From Arthrobacter sp. SLBN-112 (GTDB lineage Bacteria; Actinomycetota; Actinomycetes; Actinomycetales; Micrococcaceae): 64,000 bases of DNA. Of the stretch, positions 34,829-44,277 are shown in pieces. The translations under genes and the position numbers were made by a program. Below the pieces are notes generated by a model. It did not search any database, was not told the DNA's origin, and worked only from the letters and a program-made list of their open reading frames with translations. The number at the start of each line of letters is the position of its first letter. The stretch's first letter is position 1. The stretch covers positions 1,240,001 through 1,304,000 of the forward strand of contig NZ_JAUSXY010000001.1 in the NCBI RefSeq assembly GCF_030944625.1. The letters run 5' to 3'.

Positions 34829-36121
34829 ATGGATTCGGGAAATGTCGCTTGGATTTTGGCCAGCTCCGCGCTGGTATGCATGATGATCCCCGCCCTGGCC
34901 CTGTTTTACGGGGGCATGGTGGGGTCACGCCGCATTCTCAACATGATGATGATGTGCTTCGGCGGCGCCAGCCTGGTGGCCGTCCTCTGGGCACTGTTCG
35001 GCTACTCCATGGCCTTCGGCAACTCCGTGGGCGGCCTGGGCCTGATCGGTGACGTCACCGAATTCCCCGGCATGGGGCAGATGCTCGCCAAGGACGATTC
35101 GGCGTCCATCCCGCTCATCCTGTTCGCCGCATTCCAGCTGTTCTTCGCCTGCGTCACCACGGCGCTGGTTGCCGGGGCGGCAGCCGGCCGCATGAAGTTC
35201 GGCGCCTGGATGGTGTTCGCCGGCATCTGGGCCACCGTGGTCTACTTCCCTATCGCGCACTGGGTGTTCGCGTTCGACTCTGCGGACGGCAGCACGGTGG
35301 GCGGCTGGATCGCCAACGGCATCAAGGCCATCGACTTCGCCGGCGGCACCGCGGTGCACATGAACGCCGGCGCCGCCGCCCTGGCCCTGGCACTGGTCCT
35401 GGGCAAGAGCTCCGGCTGGCCGAAAATGGAACACACGAAGCCGCACAGCCGCCCGCTGGTCCTGGTGGGCGCAGGCCTTCTGTGGGTGGGCTGGTTCGGC
35501 TTCAACGCCGGCTCCGCACTCGCCGCCGGCCAGTCCGCGGCCGTGGTCTTCCTCAACACCGCCGTCGCCGCCTCGGCAGGCCTGCTCGCCTGGGCCCTCG
35601 TGGAGCGTGTCCGCCACGGCGCCGCCACCAGCATGGGCGCCGCGTCGGGCCTGATCGCCGCGCTGGTGGCCATTACCCCGGCCTGTGGCGCGGTCAGCCC
35701 GCTGGGTGCGCTGGCCATTGGTGCCATCGCGGGGGCCGTCTGCTCGCTGGCTATCGAATGGAAGTTCCGCCTGGGCTTCGACGATTCGCTCGACGTCGTG
35801 GGCGTCCACCTCGTCGGCGGGATCCTGGGCACCCTGCTGATTGGCCTCTTCGCCACGGACAAGGCCCCGAACGGCGTCAGCGGCCTGTTCTACGGCGGCG
35901 GCTTCGACCTGCTGGGCGTCCAGGCGATCGCCACCGTCAGCGTCCTGGCCTACTCGTTCGGCATCACCTGGCTCCTGGCCAAGATCCTGGACAAGGCCAT
36001 GGGCGGCCTGCGCATCAAGCCCGAGGATGAACTGCGCGGCATCGACCTCGCAGCGCACTCCGAGCTTGCCTACCTTACCGATGAGGACCCGGTGGAACTG
36101 GGCTCGCCGCAGCGGGTCTAA
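34829..36121 (+). CDS. amt: Ammonium transporter
   Basis: A 430-residue Amt/MEP/Rh-family channel with about eleven helices. It has the signature region AGGTAVHMNAGAAALALALV, the FYGGMVGSRRILNMMMM stretch and DDSLDVVGVHLVGGILGTLL with the pore His. AAAGGGG precedes the ATG at 34829. No glnB/glnK gene follows, unlike many amtB operons. Ammonia retention would complement the amine and amide catabolism encoded across the window. Confidence 0.95.
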   Translation: MDSGNVAWILASSALVCMMIPALALFYGGMVGSRRILNMMMMCFGGASLVAVLWALFGYSMAFGNSVGGLGLIGDVTEFPGMGQMLAKDDSASIPLILFAAFQLFFACVTTALVAGAAAGRMKFGAWMVFAGIWATVVYFPIAHWVFAFDSADGSTVGGWIANGIKAIDFAGGTAVHMNAGAAALALALVLGKSSGWPKMEHTKPHSRPLVLVGAGLLWVGWFGFNAGSALAAGQSAAVVFLNTAVAASAGLLAWALVERVRHGAATSMGAASGLIAALVAITPACGAVSPLGALAIGAIAGAVCSLAIEWKFRLGFDDSLDVVGVHLVGGILGTLLIGLFATDKAPNGVSGLFYGGGFDLLGVQAIATVSVLAYSFGITWLLAKILDKAMGGLRIKPEDELRGIDLAAHSELAYLTDEDPVELGSPQRV

Positions 36122-36239
36122 CGTCGGCAACGCGCCGGCGGCCGCCTGCTGGGGGCGGCGTCCGGTGGACGCTTCCGCGTCACGGGTCCCAGCGCACGAG
36201 TCAGGGCCAAACCTTGGACCGGTGCCGGCAGCCGCCGGC

Positions 36240-36461
36240 TTATAGTTCCAGGGTTTGGCCCTTCGTCGTGCCTACTGTTCCGTGCAGGCCAGGGTTCCGC
36301 CGGATCCAGTGCCCGGTGCCGTCCACCGAGCGGTAAACCGCCTGGCCGCGCCATTCGTCCACGATCATCCAGTAGCTGCCGCCGAGCCGGAAGTTTCTCC
36401 AACGTTGTACTTTTGCGGTGGAGACCAGCATATGCGGGAACGGGCGGCGGGCAAACGCCAT
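36240..36461 (-). CDS. Small hypothetical protein
   Basis: A 73-residue basic protein with FRLGGSYWMIVDEWRGQAVY and GHWIRRNPGLHGTVG. It is not recognised as a family. It converges with the ammonium transporter gene. The start codon and its reality are uncertain; the sequence is aromatic-rich and unlike the typical antisense frames here. No gene was seen in the 118 bp between it and amt. Confidence 0.4.
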   Translation of the reverse strand: MAFARRPFPHMLVSTAKVQRWRNFRLGGSYWMIVDEWRGQAVYRSVDGTGHWIRRNPGLHGTVGTTKGQTLEL

Positions 36462-36481
36462 CTGCGCTGCCTATATTCGGA

Positions 36482-36545
36482 TTCGCTGCGCATGTACCCT
36501 GGCGCACCGGATATGCGGGGTGCGCCAGGGAATCCGCGCAGCGAA
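36482..36545. repeat. Nested 64-nt inverted repeat
   Basis: The outer stem is TTCGCTGCGC (36482-36491) with GCGCAGCGAA (36536-36545). A symmetric 5x5 internal loop follows, then the inner stem CCCTGGCGCACC (36497-36508) with GGTGCGCCAGGG (36519-36530) and a 10-nt loop. It lies in the 189-bp gap between the small hypothetical gene and the SNF2 gene. It could fold as RNA or extrude as a cruciform; no T-tract. Confidence 0.75.
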
Positions 36546-36556
36546 ATTTCAGACGT

Positions 36557-36642
36557 GCGTCGAAGCTGCAGATGCGCGTCGAAAACGCATTCGCGCGTCG
36601 GAGCCGAAGATCCGCGTCGAAAACTGCAGTACACGCGTCGAA
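36557..36642. repeat. Five-copy GCGTCGAA tandem array with 19-bp spacing
   Basis: GCGTCGAA occurs at 36557, 36576, 36595 (one change, GCGTCGGA), 36614 and 36635. The first three intervals are exactly 19 bp and the last is 21 bp. Spacer sequences are only partly alike (CTGCAG recurs). The array ends 8 bp before the stop codon of the SNF2 gene on the other strand. It is iteron-like in form; the function is unknown. Confidence 0.75.
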
Positions 36643-36650
36643 AGCGGCTG

Positions 36651-39600
36651 CTAGTCCTTGAACAACCCCGCCAGGTCCTCCGCCGTGATGGCTCCGCCGG
36701 CCAGGGCGTCACCTTCCATCACGTCCGCGAAAAGCTGGGACTTCCGGGTCTTCAGGGCCATGACCTTCTCTTCGATGGTGTCCTTGGCCACGAGCCGGTA
36801 CACCATCACGTTGCGCGCCTGCCCGATCCGGTGTGTCCGGTCCACGGCCTGCGCCTCGGAGGCAGGGTTCCACCAGGGATCGAGCAGGAAGACGTAGTCC
36901 GCCTCGGTGAGGTTGAGCCCGAACCCGCCGGCCTTGAGCGAAATCAGGAACACCGGGGCGCTGCCGTTCTTGAATTCGCTGACGACGTCGGCCCGGTTCC
37001 GGGTGCCGCCGTCGAGGTAGCAGTACTCGATTTCTTCCTCGTCCAGCCGCTCCCGGACCTTCCCCAGGAATCCGGTGAACTGGCTGAAGATCAGGGCCCG
37101 GTGCCCCTCCGCCACCAGGTCATCCAGCTGCTCGAACAGCACATCCAGCTTGCTGGAGCGGACGGCGGAGAGCGCAGGGTCCACCAGGGTTACGTCCAGG
37201 CTCAGCTGCCGCAGCAGCGTCAAGGACTGGAAAATGGTGAAGCGGTTCTTGTTGACGTCCTCGATCAGCCCCAGGATCTTTTGCCGCTCGCGCTGCAGGT
37301 GCGTCTGGTACACCTTCTGGTGCCGCGGGTTGAGCACCACTTCCAGGACCTGTTCCTGCTTGGGCGGCAGGTCCTTGATCACCTGGTCCTTGGTGCGCCG
37401 CATCATCAGCGGCCGGACCCTGCGCCGGAGCTTCTCGAGCTGGCCCTTGTCGCCGTTCTTTTCCACCGGCTTCTGGTAGTACTCTGCGAAGCGCTTGGGG
37501 CTGGAGAACAGGCCGGGAGCCACGATGGACGTCAGCGCCCAGAACTCCATCAGGTTGTTCTCCAACGGGGTACCGGTGATGGCCAGCTTGAATGCTGCCG
37601 GCAGTTTCCGCGCACACTGGTAGGCCTTGGACTGGTGGTTCTTCACGAACTGCGCCTCGTCCAGGACCAGTCCGGCCCAGGTGTGGGAGGCGTAGGCCTC
37701 GTAGTCGATCCGGAACAGGGCGTACGAGGTGATGACGATGTCGGCCCCGCCGAGAGCCTCGGCCACGTCCTGGCCGCTCTTCCCGAACGTCTCACCGACC
37801 GTGCGCACGGTCAGGCCGGGGGCGAAGCGCGCGGCCTCGAGGGCCCAGTTGCCCACGACGGTGGTGGGTGCCACCACCAGGAAGGGCGCGACGGCGGCCG
37901 GCCTGGTTCCCACCGCCACGGTACCGGTATCCCCGGGCGCGAGCCCGGTGTTCCCGGACCCAAGTCCGGGCTCTCCGGATGTAAGCCCGTGGTCCTTCGC
38001 GGCGCACATCAGCGCCAGCGCCTGCACGGTCTTGCCCAGGCCCATATCGTCGGCCAGGACCCCTCCCAGGCCGTGCTTGTACAGGAAACTGAGCCAGTTG
38101 TAGCCCTCCAGCTGGTACGGGCGCAGCTCGGCGTTCAAGGATGCGGGCAGCGGCAGGCCGTCCACGCCACCCTCCAGGAGTCCGCCCACGGCCGAGCGCC
38201 AGGCGGCTGCCTGCTGGTCCACGATGCCCAGCTGCGCCAGCTCGTCCCAGAGCCCTGCCTGGAAGCGGCTGATCTGCAACGGTGCATCCTTGTTGTCCTG
38301 CAGCGAACGGGCTTCCTCGATCAGTGCCCGCAGCTGGTGCAGTTCCGGCAGGTCGAGCGAGAAGTAGGCGCCGCTGGGCAGCAGCATTTTGGTCTGCCCC
38401 GAGGCGAGCGCTGAGAACACGGCCGCGAAGGAGACGGGCTGGCCTTCCAGGGAAATCTGGATGCCGAGGTCGAACCAGTCCCGCTGCTCAGTGGCCTTGG
38501 TGGAGATGGACACCACGGGCGCTTCCTCGGCTTCGCGGTAGTCGGCGATCTCGCCCACCGTTTCCACGTCCACGTCCGGTGCTTCCCGCAGCCGGGGCAG
38601 CACTTCCTCGGTGAACGCCAGCGTATCCAGGCCCTTGAGCTCCACCGACGCCGCCAGGCGCGGAGTGCCCCAGCCGTCGGTGGCGGACTCGCCCAGGGCT
38701 GCCACCGTATCCCAGGGCTGGCCGATACCTTCCAGGATGCGGGACTCGGCGGTGTCGTCCCGGTAGCCCTGATCGCCCGGGTGCCGCCACAGCGGCTGCG
38801 CCGTAACCAGTTTCCCGGTGCGGTAGTGCCACTCCCAGTGCAGCCGCACCCGGTGGTCCGCCCCGTAATTGGCCAGCAGGGACAGGGTGGGAACGGCCAG
38901 CTCGGGAAGCTCGACGGACTCGTCCCGCGCCGTGACCCGGGCGGCCTGCTTGAGCTTCGGGTAGAAACCCGTGAGGAACCGGGACTCGTCCTTGGCCGGA
39001 ATGTGGAGCGTGCTTCCGGCCGTGACGAACGCGAGGAGCTCCTCGCTCAGCCCGTTCTCCAGCGGCGCCAGCGTAATGGCGCCGTCCGGATCCGGGACAC
39101 CTGGCAGCGCGGCCTCCCCGGACGTGAAGAAGAGGCCGTGCGCGGGCCGGCCGATGGTGCCCACCGCCGCCGGATCAACCTCTTCCCCCGCCACGGTGAT
39201 GGTGGGGGACAACTCCAGCCCGGCGTCGGACACTGCAGTGCTGGAACCTGCGGTGCCGGACCCGGCAGTTCCGGACGCAGCGGGTTCGGAAGCCGCATTG
39301 GACCCGGCGGAATCCGCCGCGGGAGGCTGGCCCGCCGGGGCCCCGAGCCTGCTCAGGGAAAGCCCGACGGCGGCGGGGGCGTCCGCGACCCGGACCGGCT
39401 CGGTGCCGCGCGAGTGGACCAGGGCAAGCCCGATCTTTCGAGCATCGGAGAGCAGGCTCCACAGGTTCTTCCCGGCGTAGGAGTTCAGGCCCAGCCACAG
39501 GCCGGAAGAATTGTGCATCCGGCTGGCGGACGCTGAGTGCCCGGCCAGGAACTCCTGCATCCACTCCACGTGCGCCTGGTTCGATTCGCGCCGGAAGTTC

Positions 39601-40271
39601 AGGTAGCTCAGGGTGTTCCAGGAAACGTCCCCGCGGATCCATTTACCCTTGGCGCCCATGATGACGGGCCGGACCTTGAGCTGACGCACGCCGCGCACCG
39701 GGTCGCGGCGGCCGGTGTAGGAGAAGTGCGGCGGCGGTTCCTCCACCTCGAACTGCAGTGCCAGCGGAACACCGCTGGTGGAAGGGCCGGTGCCGGGCTG
39801 GGAAATCAGCGGGCTGAGGGCTTGTTCCCAGTCCGAGAGGGCTGCGGAGGGAGCGCGGGACACCTGCGTGGACGTGGACGGGGCCAGTAGCTGCATGCGA
39901 ATGGCCGGGTTGTCCTCCGCCGCGAAAAGCAGGGCCGCCACATGCTTGCAGTCCTTGCGGACGGGGCAGCTGCAGACTCCTACGGTGCAGCTCCAGCCGC
40001 CTGCCTTGCGGACCAGCTTGGCGGTGGTGGAGTACGGAACTTCCGCCCCGCCCCGGACCTTGCCCAGCATGAGCCCGGTGCCGGCGTCGAACGACATGCC
40101 CGAGACCCTGCTGGCCATGGCATACGCCAGCCCGGCCGCGAGGGAGCGGTCGTTGATGGCGGGTGTCTGTATTGCCAGTGCCGCACTTTCGTCCGGTTGG
40201 GATGGCATGGTGCGCGCTACTTTCAGCAGGCCACGGCGGAGCCGGGTCCGGTGGGTGGTTATCTGATCCAT
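36651..40271 (-). CDS. SNF2-family DEAD/DEAH helicase with SWIM zinc finger
   Basis: A protein of about 1206 residues. A SWIM zinc finger lies near the N-terminus (Cys100-x-Cys102 and Cys108-x-His110). A long middle region follows, then an SNF2 ATPase: LADDMGLGKTVQALALM (Walker A), LVLDEAQFVKN (DEAQ-type box), ITGTPLENNLMEFWAL and the helicase C domain with LISLKAGGFGLNLTEADYVF and DRTHRIGQARNV. It likely remodels DNA-protein complexes. A Ser/Ala/Gly-rich low-complexity insert lies at about residues 320-355. An internal ATG at 40208 is an alternative start. It is divergent from the DMP19-like gene. Confidence 0.92.
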   Translation of the reverse strand: MDQITTHRTRLRRGLLKVARTMPSQPDESAALAIQTPAINDRSLAAGLAYAMASRVSGMSFDAGTGLMLGKVRGGAEVPYSTTAKLVRKAGGWSCTVGVCSCPVRKDCKHVAALLFAAEDNPAIRMQLLAPSTSTQVSRAPSAALSDWEQALSPLISQPGTGPSTSGVPLALQFEVEEPPPHFSYTGRRDPVRGVRQLKVRPVIMGAKGKWIRGDVSWNTLSYLNFRRESNQAHVEWMQEFLAGHSASASRMHNSSGLWLGLNSYAGKNLWSLLSDARKIGLALVHSRGTEPVRVADAPAAVGLSLSRLGAPAGQPPAADSAGSNAASEPAASGTAGSGTAGSSTAVSDAGLELSPTITVAGEEVDPAAVGTIGRPAHGLFFTSGEAALPGVPDPDGAITLAPLENGLSEELLAFVTAGSTLHIPAKDESRFLTGFYPKLKQAARVTARDESVELPELAVPTLSLLANYGADHRVRLHWEWHYRTGKLVTAQPLWRHPGDQGYRDDTAESRILEGIGQPWDTVAALGESATDGWGTPRLAASVELKGLDTLAFTEEVLPRLREAPDVDVETVGEIADYREAEEAPVVSISTKATEQRDWFDLGIQISLEGQPVSFAAVFSALASGQTKMLLPSGAYFSLDLPELHQLRALIEEARSLQDNKDAPLQISRFQAGLWDELAQLGIVDQQAAAWRSAVGGLLEGGVDGLPLPASLNAELRPYQLEGYNWLSFLYKHGLGGVLADDMGLGKTVQALALMCAAKDHGLTSGEPGLGSGNTGLAPGDTGTVAVGTRPAAVAPFLVVAPTTVVGNWALEAARFAPGLTVRTVGETFGKSGQDVAEALGGADIVITSYALFRIDYEAYASHTWAGLVLDEAQFVKNHQSKAYQCARKLPAAFKLAITGTPLENNLMEFWALTSIVAPGLFSSPKRFAEYYQKPVEKNGDKGQLEKLRRRVRPLMMRRTKDQVIKDLPPKQEQVLEVVLNPRHQKVYQTHLQRERQKILGLIEDVNKNRFTIFQSLTLLRQLSLDVTLVDPALSAVRSSKLDVLFEQLDDLVAEGHRALIFSQFTGFLGKVRERLDEEEIEYCYLDGGTRNRADVVSEFKNGSAPVFLISLKAGGFGLNLTEADYVFLLDPWWNPASEAQAVDRTHRIGQARNVMVYRLVAKDTIEEKVMALKTRKSQLFADVMEGDALAGGAITAEDLAGLFKD

Positions 40272-40427
40272 CTTAGTTCGCCCGGCAGCAGGCCCATGTC
40301 CCGTCTTCTTTCCGGGCGGCCTCGAAAACTTCGCTTGACGTTCACTTCCTCCTCGACGCTGCCGTGAACTGGCCCCCGTAGCGTGAAAAGCGTCCGGAGC
40401 ACCACCATCCCAGCAGCGAGGATTTCC

Positions 40428-41273
40428 ATGATCACCACGCCCCAGCCCGTCGTCCTGACCAGCAGCAGCATCGAAGCGAGCGATGAGGAGACGGTGCAGG
40501 CCAACGTCACCGTCATCGACGCCATGCACACTGCCCTGCTCCACACCGGGGAGATGTCACCGGTGGCGGTCCGCAGCTACTACGTCGATTTCTACCTGAC
40601 GCAGGCGCTGGAAGGCGGCTTCGCGCAGTACGCCTTCCTGGCCCTTGACCGTGCCGCTACGGACACGCTCATCCGCGAGGGCATGGCGGGCATGGGCGCC
40701 ACAGCACACCTTGAACTGTTCAACCGCGCCGTCGAATCCTACGATGCACTGTCCGAGGAGGACACGGAGCTTTACCTCGACGGCAGCGTCGATGACGGCG
40801 GCGACGTTCCCGACGGCGTCCTCCGGATGGAGGAGCTGGACGGCGAGTTCGAGGAACTGCTGGAGCAGGAGAACATCACGGCCCTCAATGCCGGCTGGCT
40901 GCGACGCCAGGCAGACCTCGTGGTGCTCGATGACGAGGAAGTCGGCCCGTACATCCAGGGCCTCGTTGCCCACATCCCGGACCTGCCCGAACGCCGTGCA
41001 CAGGCTGAAGCCGAAGCACTCGAGGATGCTCCGGACTTCGAAGTGATCATCCGCGAGCTGTGCGACATTGCCGGCTACGGGCTCACGAAGATCACCATGG
41101 GCGACCCCAACTACATTCACGACGGCGAAAAGACGCTGGCGTGGCACTTCAGCACCGACAACGGCGACTTCCTCATGGTGGAGGAGGAGGACGAGGCGTT
41201 CATGATCAACCCTGAGACCCAGGAAATCGTCGCGGCCGTGGAATTCGAGGACGCAGACCTGGTCGAGGCCTAG
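40428..41273 (+). CDS. DMP19-like (DUF4375) protein
   Basis: A 281-residue acidic protein with a DUF4375-like region: VRSYYVDFYLTQALEGGFAQ, YAFLALDRAATDTLIREGMA and GATAHLELFNRAV. DUF4375 includes DMP19, a DNA-mimic protein, and the many Asp and Glu residues here would suit such a role, but this is inference. The ATG at 40428 follows GAGGA. The C-terminal third (CDIAGYGLTKITMGDPNYIH) is not recognised. Confidence 0.65.
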   Translation: MITTPQPVVLTSSSIEASDEETVQANVTVIDAMHTALLHTGEMSPVAVRSYYVDFYLTQALEGGFAQYAFLALDRAATDTLIREGMAGMGATAHLELFNRAVESYDALSEEDTELYLDGSVDDGGDVPDGVLRMEELDGEFEELLEQENITALNAGWLRRQADLVVLDDEEVGPYIQGLVAHIPDLPERRAQAEAEALEDAPDFEVIIRELCDIAGYGLTKITMGDPNYIHDGEKTLAWHFSTDNGDFLMVEEEDEAFMINPETQEIVAAVEFEDADLVEA

Positions 41274-41407
41274 CAGCCGCGGCCGGCCGCTCCGGTACTG
41301 GCGCGGCCGGCGGAACTTCTCAGCGGACTCGGGACGGGGCGGCAGCAGCGGATCAGCTGCCCCGCCCCTTCCCGCGATGTGGCCGAAAAAGAAAAAACCA
41401 GGCACCC

Positions 41408-41435
41408 GTAACCTCCGCGCCGTCTCCGGCGATGT
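41408..41435 (+). promoter_or_regulatory. Possible ECF-type promoter for the secreted protein-sigma operon
   Basis: GTAACC (41408-41413) and CGATGT (41430-41435), 16 bp apart, resemble some ECF sigma promoters. They lie 64 bp upstream of a gene that precedes a sigma factor and could give autoregulation. Weak evidence. The rest of 41274-41498 shows no gene. Confidence 0.3.
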
Positions 41436-41498
41436 AGTCAGTGATGGGTCCGCCCGCCGGGCCCAATCGGACGTGTTGTCTAGGTTTGGAGAAGTTAA

Positions 41499-42200
41499 AT
41501 GTCTGTGTTCACCGTGCTCGCCACCAGCAAAGTCGCCGCCGGAGTCCTGGCTGCAGGAACCCTGGCCGTTGGAGGAACCGGCGCCGCCGCCATCTCGGGC
41601 GTCCTGCCCACCCAGGCCCAGCAGACCGCCCACGAAGTCTTCGGCGCGCCGGCCCCCAAGCTCGGCGCCGACGCCGCAGCCAACGCCCAGGCCACCCCGG
41701 CGCCGACCGCCACCGCCGCTGTTTCCGACGCCCTGAAGACCGCTGACGCTTCCGCGGACGCCAGCGCCAAGGCTTCCGGCACCGCTACGGCAAGCGACGA
41801 GAAGGTTTCCGCCAACACCACCGCCTCCGCAGCAGCCAAGACCGCTGTTGACGCAGCCGGTCCGGCTGCCTTCGGCCTCTGCACCGCCTTCGCCAATGGC
41901 GGACTGAACGCTTCCTCGCAGGCCTTCTCCTCCCTGTCCATCGCCGCCAAGGGTGACGCGAACATCAAGAGCTACTGCGCCGACGTCGTAGCCAAGGCCG
42001 ACGTGGCCGCCAAGGCCGACGCCGCAGCCAAGGGTTCCGCATCGGTTGAGGCCGACAAGCCCGAGGTTCCGTCCGCACCTGCCGTGCCCGCTGTCCCCGC
42101 CGTTCCGGGCGCCGACGGCAACACCACCGTTCCCGCCGTTCCGGCCGTTCCCGCCGTTGGCGGCAACACCGCCCACGCTCCTTCAGTTTCGGTCCGCTAA
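41499..42200 (+). CDS. Ala/Pro-rich exported or membrane-anchored protein
   Basis: A 233-residue protein with an N-terminal hydrophobic segment (VAAGVLAAGTLAVGGTGAAA) followed by Ala/Thr-rich sequence. A central region holds two Cys (FGLCTAFANGGLNASSQAFS, IKSYCADV) that could form a disulfide outside the cell, and the C-terminus has PAVPAVPAVP repeats. It has TGGAGAAG before the ATG. It lies upstream of a sigma factor and its probable anti-sigma, and is likely controlled by them. The function is unknown. Confidence 0.7.
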   Translation: MSVFTVLATSKVAAGVLAAGTLAVGGTGAAAISGVLPTQAQQTAHEVFGAPAPKLGADAAANAQATPAPTATAAVSDALKTADASADASAKASGTATASDEKVSANTTASAAAKTAVDAAGPAAFGLCTAFANGGLNASSQAFSSLSIAAKGDANIKSYCADVVAKADVAAKADAAAKGSASVEADKPEVPSAPAVPAVPAVPGADGNTTVPAVPAVPAVGGNTAHAPSVSVR

Positions 42201-42367
42201 GGCAGTTGGCTAGTCTGGATTGCGGCTGCGGCCGCAGTCCGGGCAGCCGGGCGGGGTGCGCATGCCTGGGACAGCACCCTGAACAACCCGCAACAAGGGA
42301 GCCGGAAAACCACGGGAACTGGCAGTCCGTACCGGAAACCGGGAAAAGGCGAGAGTCGGATCCCGGG

Positions 42368-42946
42368 ATGGAGGAGCCGCTGGTGCTAGACACTTTGGCC
42401 CAAGAAGAGTTCGACATATTCGACAACGCAGCCGGAACGGATCCGGCCGCGTTGTTCGCTGCTGCCTACAGAACTTTCGCCGGCCCGGTGCAGGGGTACC
42501 TCAAAGCACGCGGACTTGATGATCCCGAAGCCGTCACCCAGGACGTCTTCATGGCGTTCTTTCCCAGGATCGGCAACCTCACAGGCGGGCTGCAGGGCGC
42601 CAAGTCGCTGATCTTTTCCATCGCCCACGCCCGCATGGTGGACCACTACCGCCGGCTGGAGCGACGCCCGCAGCTGACACCGTACGACCCCCAGCATGAC
42701 GGCCGGACAACCCCGTCCGCGGAGGACCACGCCGTCGAATTAACCGGCGGGGCCGCAGCCATGCTGGAAGGGCTCAGCGAAGAACACCAGGAGGTCCTGG
42801 CCCTTCGCGTCGTGGCGGACCTGTCCATCGAACAGGTGGCCGCCATCATGGGCAAGAGCGCCGGAGCCATCAAGCAGCTCCAGCGCCGGGCCCTGCAAAA
42901 CCTTAAGGCACAAACGCTCAAGAGAAACCAGGCGAATCATGAGTGA
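42368..42946 (+). CDS. ECF-type RNA polymerase sigma factor
   Basis: A 192-residue sigma-70-like factor. Region 2 is seen around AYRTFAGPVQGYLKARGLDD, AVTQDVFMAFFPRI and HARMVDHYRRLERR, and region 4 around LSEEHQEVLALRVVADLSIE and QVAAIMGKSAGAIKQLQRRA. The ATG at 42368 was chosen because sigma homology starts soon after; the upstream extension is Cys/Arg-rich and unlikely. It overlaps the next gene by 8 bp, the usual sigma/anti-sigma arrangement. Confidence 0.85.
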   Translation: MEEPLVLDTLAQEEFDIFDNAAGTDPAALFAAAYRTFAGPVQGYLKARGLDDPEAVTQDVFMAFFPRIGNLTGGLQGAKSLIFSIAHARMVDHYRRLERRPQLTPYDPQHDGRTTPSAEDHAVELTGGAAAMLEGLSEEHQEVLALRVVADLSIEQVAAIMGKSAGAIKQLQRRALQNLKAQTLKRNQANHE

Positions 42947-43703
42947 CACCGCAGGATCCCGCAACGACGGGGTGGTCGACCAGCTCCTGCTGGAGGCAGG
43001 CCTCGGCGACGACGGCCAGCTCCGTGACGCCCTGCTCGACCTGCGTTCGCTGGCAGCCAGGGCCCCGGCACCTTCAGCCGACATCGCCGCCTTGATGTCC
43101 GGTGCGTCCACTGGCGCCCCCGCCACCACGGTGCTTCCCGCCGCCGCACCCGCGGAAACATCGATGCTTCCCACCGGGAAACCGGCAGACGAACTGGCCG
43201 CGCGCCGCAAGGCCAAGCGCCGGATCACGCTCACCACGCTCTCCGTTGCCGCCTCCCTCGCGGCCGGCGGCGCCGTCGCCGCTGCCTCCGACCAGGGATT
43301 CCGTGACTCCTTCAGCCAGTTGAACCACGCGGTCACCTCCTTCGTGACCGGTTCCACCGCCGCCCCCGCAGGCAAGAAGGGCGGGGAAGCGCCCGTGCCG
43401 GGTCCCGCGGCGACGCGGCCCGCGGCGACCAGCCCGGAGGCCGTTCCCGCGGCACCCGCAACCGCCCCGGCACCCGGCGGCGTGGCGTCGTCGTCCGCTG
43501 CTGCCCGGCCGGGCAGCACCCCCACCCATGGTTCGTCCGCTTCACCGGCCCAGAAGCCGGCCGGGGTGCCGGCGGAACCGTCACTGCCCACGGACGTCCC
43601 CGGGGATGTCCGGAAGGGCCTGGAGCAGGCGCCCAAACTGCCGGTTCCCGTTCCCACCGAAATCCCGCTCCCCGGTAAAGCGACGGACGCGCCCCAGAAG
43701 TAG
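42939..43703 (+). CDS. Probable membrane anti-sigma factor, Pro/Ala-rich
   Basis: A 254-residue protein with an acidic N-terminal half, a single membrane helix after RRKAKRRIT (LTTLSVAASLAAGGAVAAAS) and an extracytoplasmic Pro/Ala/Ser-rich tail. It lacks an HxxxCxxC zinc motif. The overlap with the sigma gene and this layout suggest an anti-sigma role, but sequence similarity alone does not prove it. Confidence 0.7.
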   Translation: MSDTAGSRNDGVVDQLLLEAGLGDDGQLRDALLDLRSLAARAPAPSADIAALMSGASTGAPATTVLPAAAPAETSMLPTGKPADELAARRKAKRRITLTTLSVAASLAAGGAVAAASDQGFRDSFSQLNHAVTSFVTGSTAAPAGKKGGEAPVPGPAATRPAATSPEAVPAAPATAPAPGGVASSSAAARPGSTPTHGSSASPAQKPAGVPAEPSLPTDVPGDVRKGLEQAPKLPVPVPTEIPLPGKATDAPQK

Positions 43704-43728
43704 GCCCTGGCCGCATTCGGACGTCAGG

Positions 43729-44277
43729 TCAGTAGGCCTGCCCCGCCGCCTTGGCCATAGCCCCTGACGGATCGGACAGGAACCACACGCCGCCGATCCC
43801 TTGGCCCAGGGTGTCACCGGGTTTGGTGTCCTTGGCGAAGTAGTACAGGGGCATGCCGTTCAGCGTCACCTGCTTCTTGCCGTCCGCGCCGGTGATGGTC
43901 CCCAACTTCCCGGTGATTCCCTCAGCAGTGGGCGTCCCGGACGTGGTGGTCAGCGGCGGCCATTGGACCAGGCAGGAGCCCGTGCATGCGCTGGTGCCGG
44001 AGTCCTTTGTGTCCTTGGTGAAGAGATAGAGGCTCATTCCCTTTCCGTCCACCACAATGCTGCCCGCCGCTGAGGAGGACGCCGTCTTAAGCTCGACGGC
44101 GGCACCCGCCTGCGAGGATGACGCTGCGGAAGAAGCCGACGAGGTGGCGGCTGAGGAAGCCGCGGTGCCCGTGGCCGGACTGGTGGCGGCGGGTGCGGTG
44201 CCGGAGCTGCTGCCGCAGCCGGCGAGGGCTGCGGCGAGGGCCAGGATGGCGAGGCCCGGCCCGGGATGGTGCTTCAT
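43729..44277 (-). CDS. Lipoprotein with COG4315-type repeats
   Basis: A 182-residue predicted lipoprotein with a signal peptide ending in the lipobox LAGC (Cys21). It continues with a Ser/Ala-rich linker and two repeats of the secreted COG4315 type (GMSLYLFTKDTKDSGTSACT, then CLVQWPPL; and GMPLYYFAKDTKPGDTLGQG). GGGAG precedes the ATG at 44277. It is divergent from an ECF sigma gene and may belong to its regulon. The function is unknown. Confidence 0.85.
   Translation of the reverse strand: MKHHPGPGLAILALAAALAGCGSSSGTAPAATSPATGTAASSAATSSASSAASSSQAGAAVELKTASSSAAGSIVVDGKGMSLYLFTKDTKDSGTSACTGSCLVQWPPLTTTSGTPTAEGITGKLGTITGADGKKQVTLNGMPLYYFAKDTKPGDTLGQGIGGVWFLSDPSGAMAKAAGQAY

Noticed and set aside
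36557..36642. Possible CRISPR array.
   Set aside because: The repeated unit is only 8 bases, the spacers are 11-13 bp and partly alike, and no cas genes are present.
36651..40544. Longer SNF2 protein with 91 extra N-terminal residues.
   Set aside because: The extension runs antisense through the DMP19-like gene start and shows no domain similarity.
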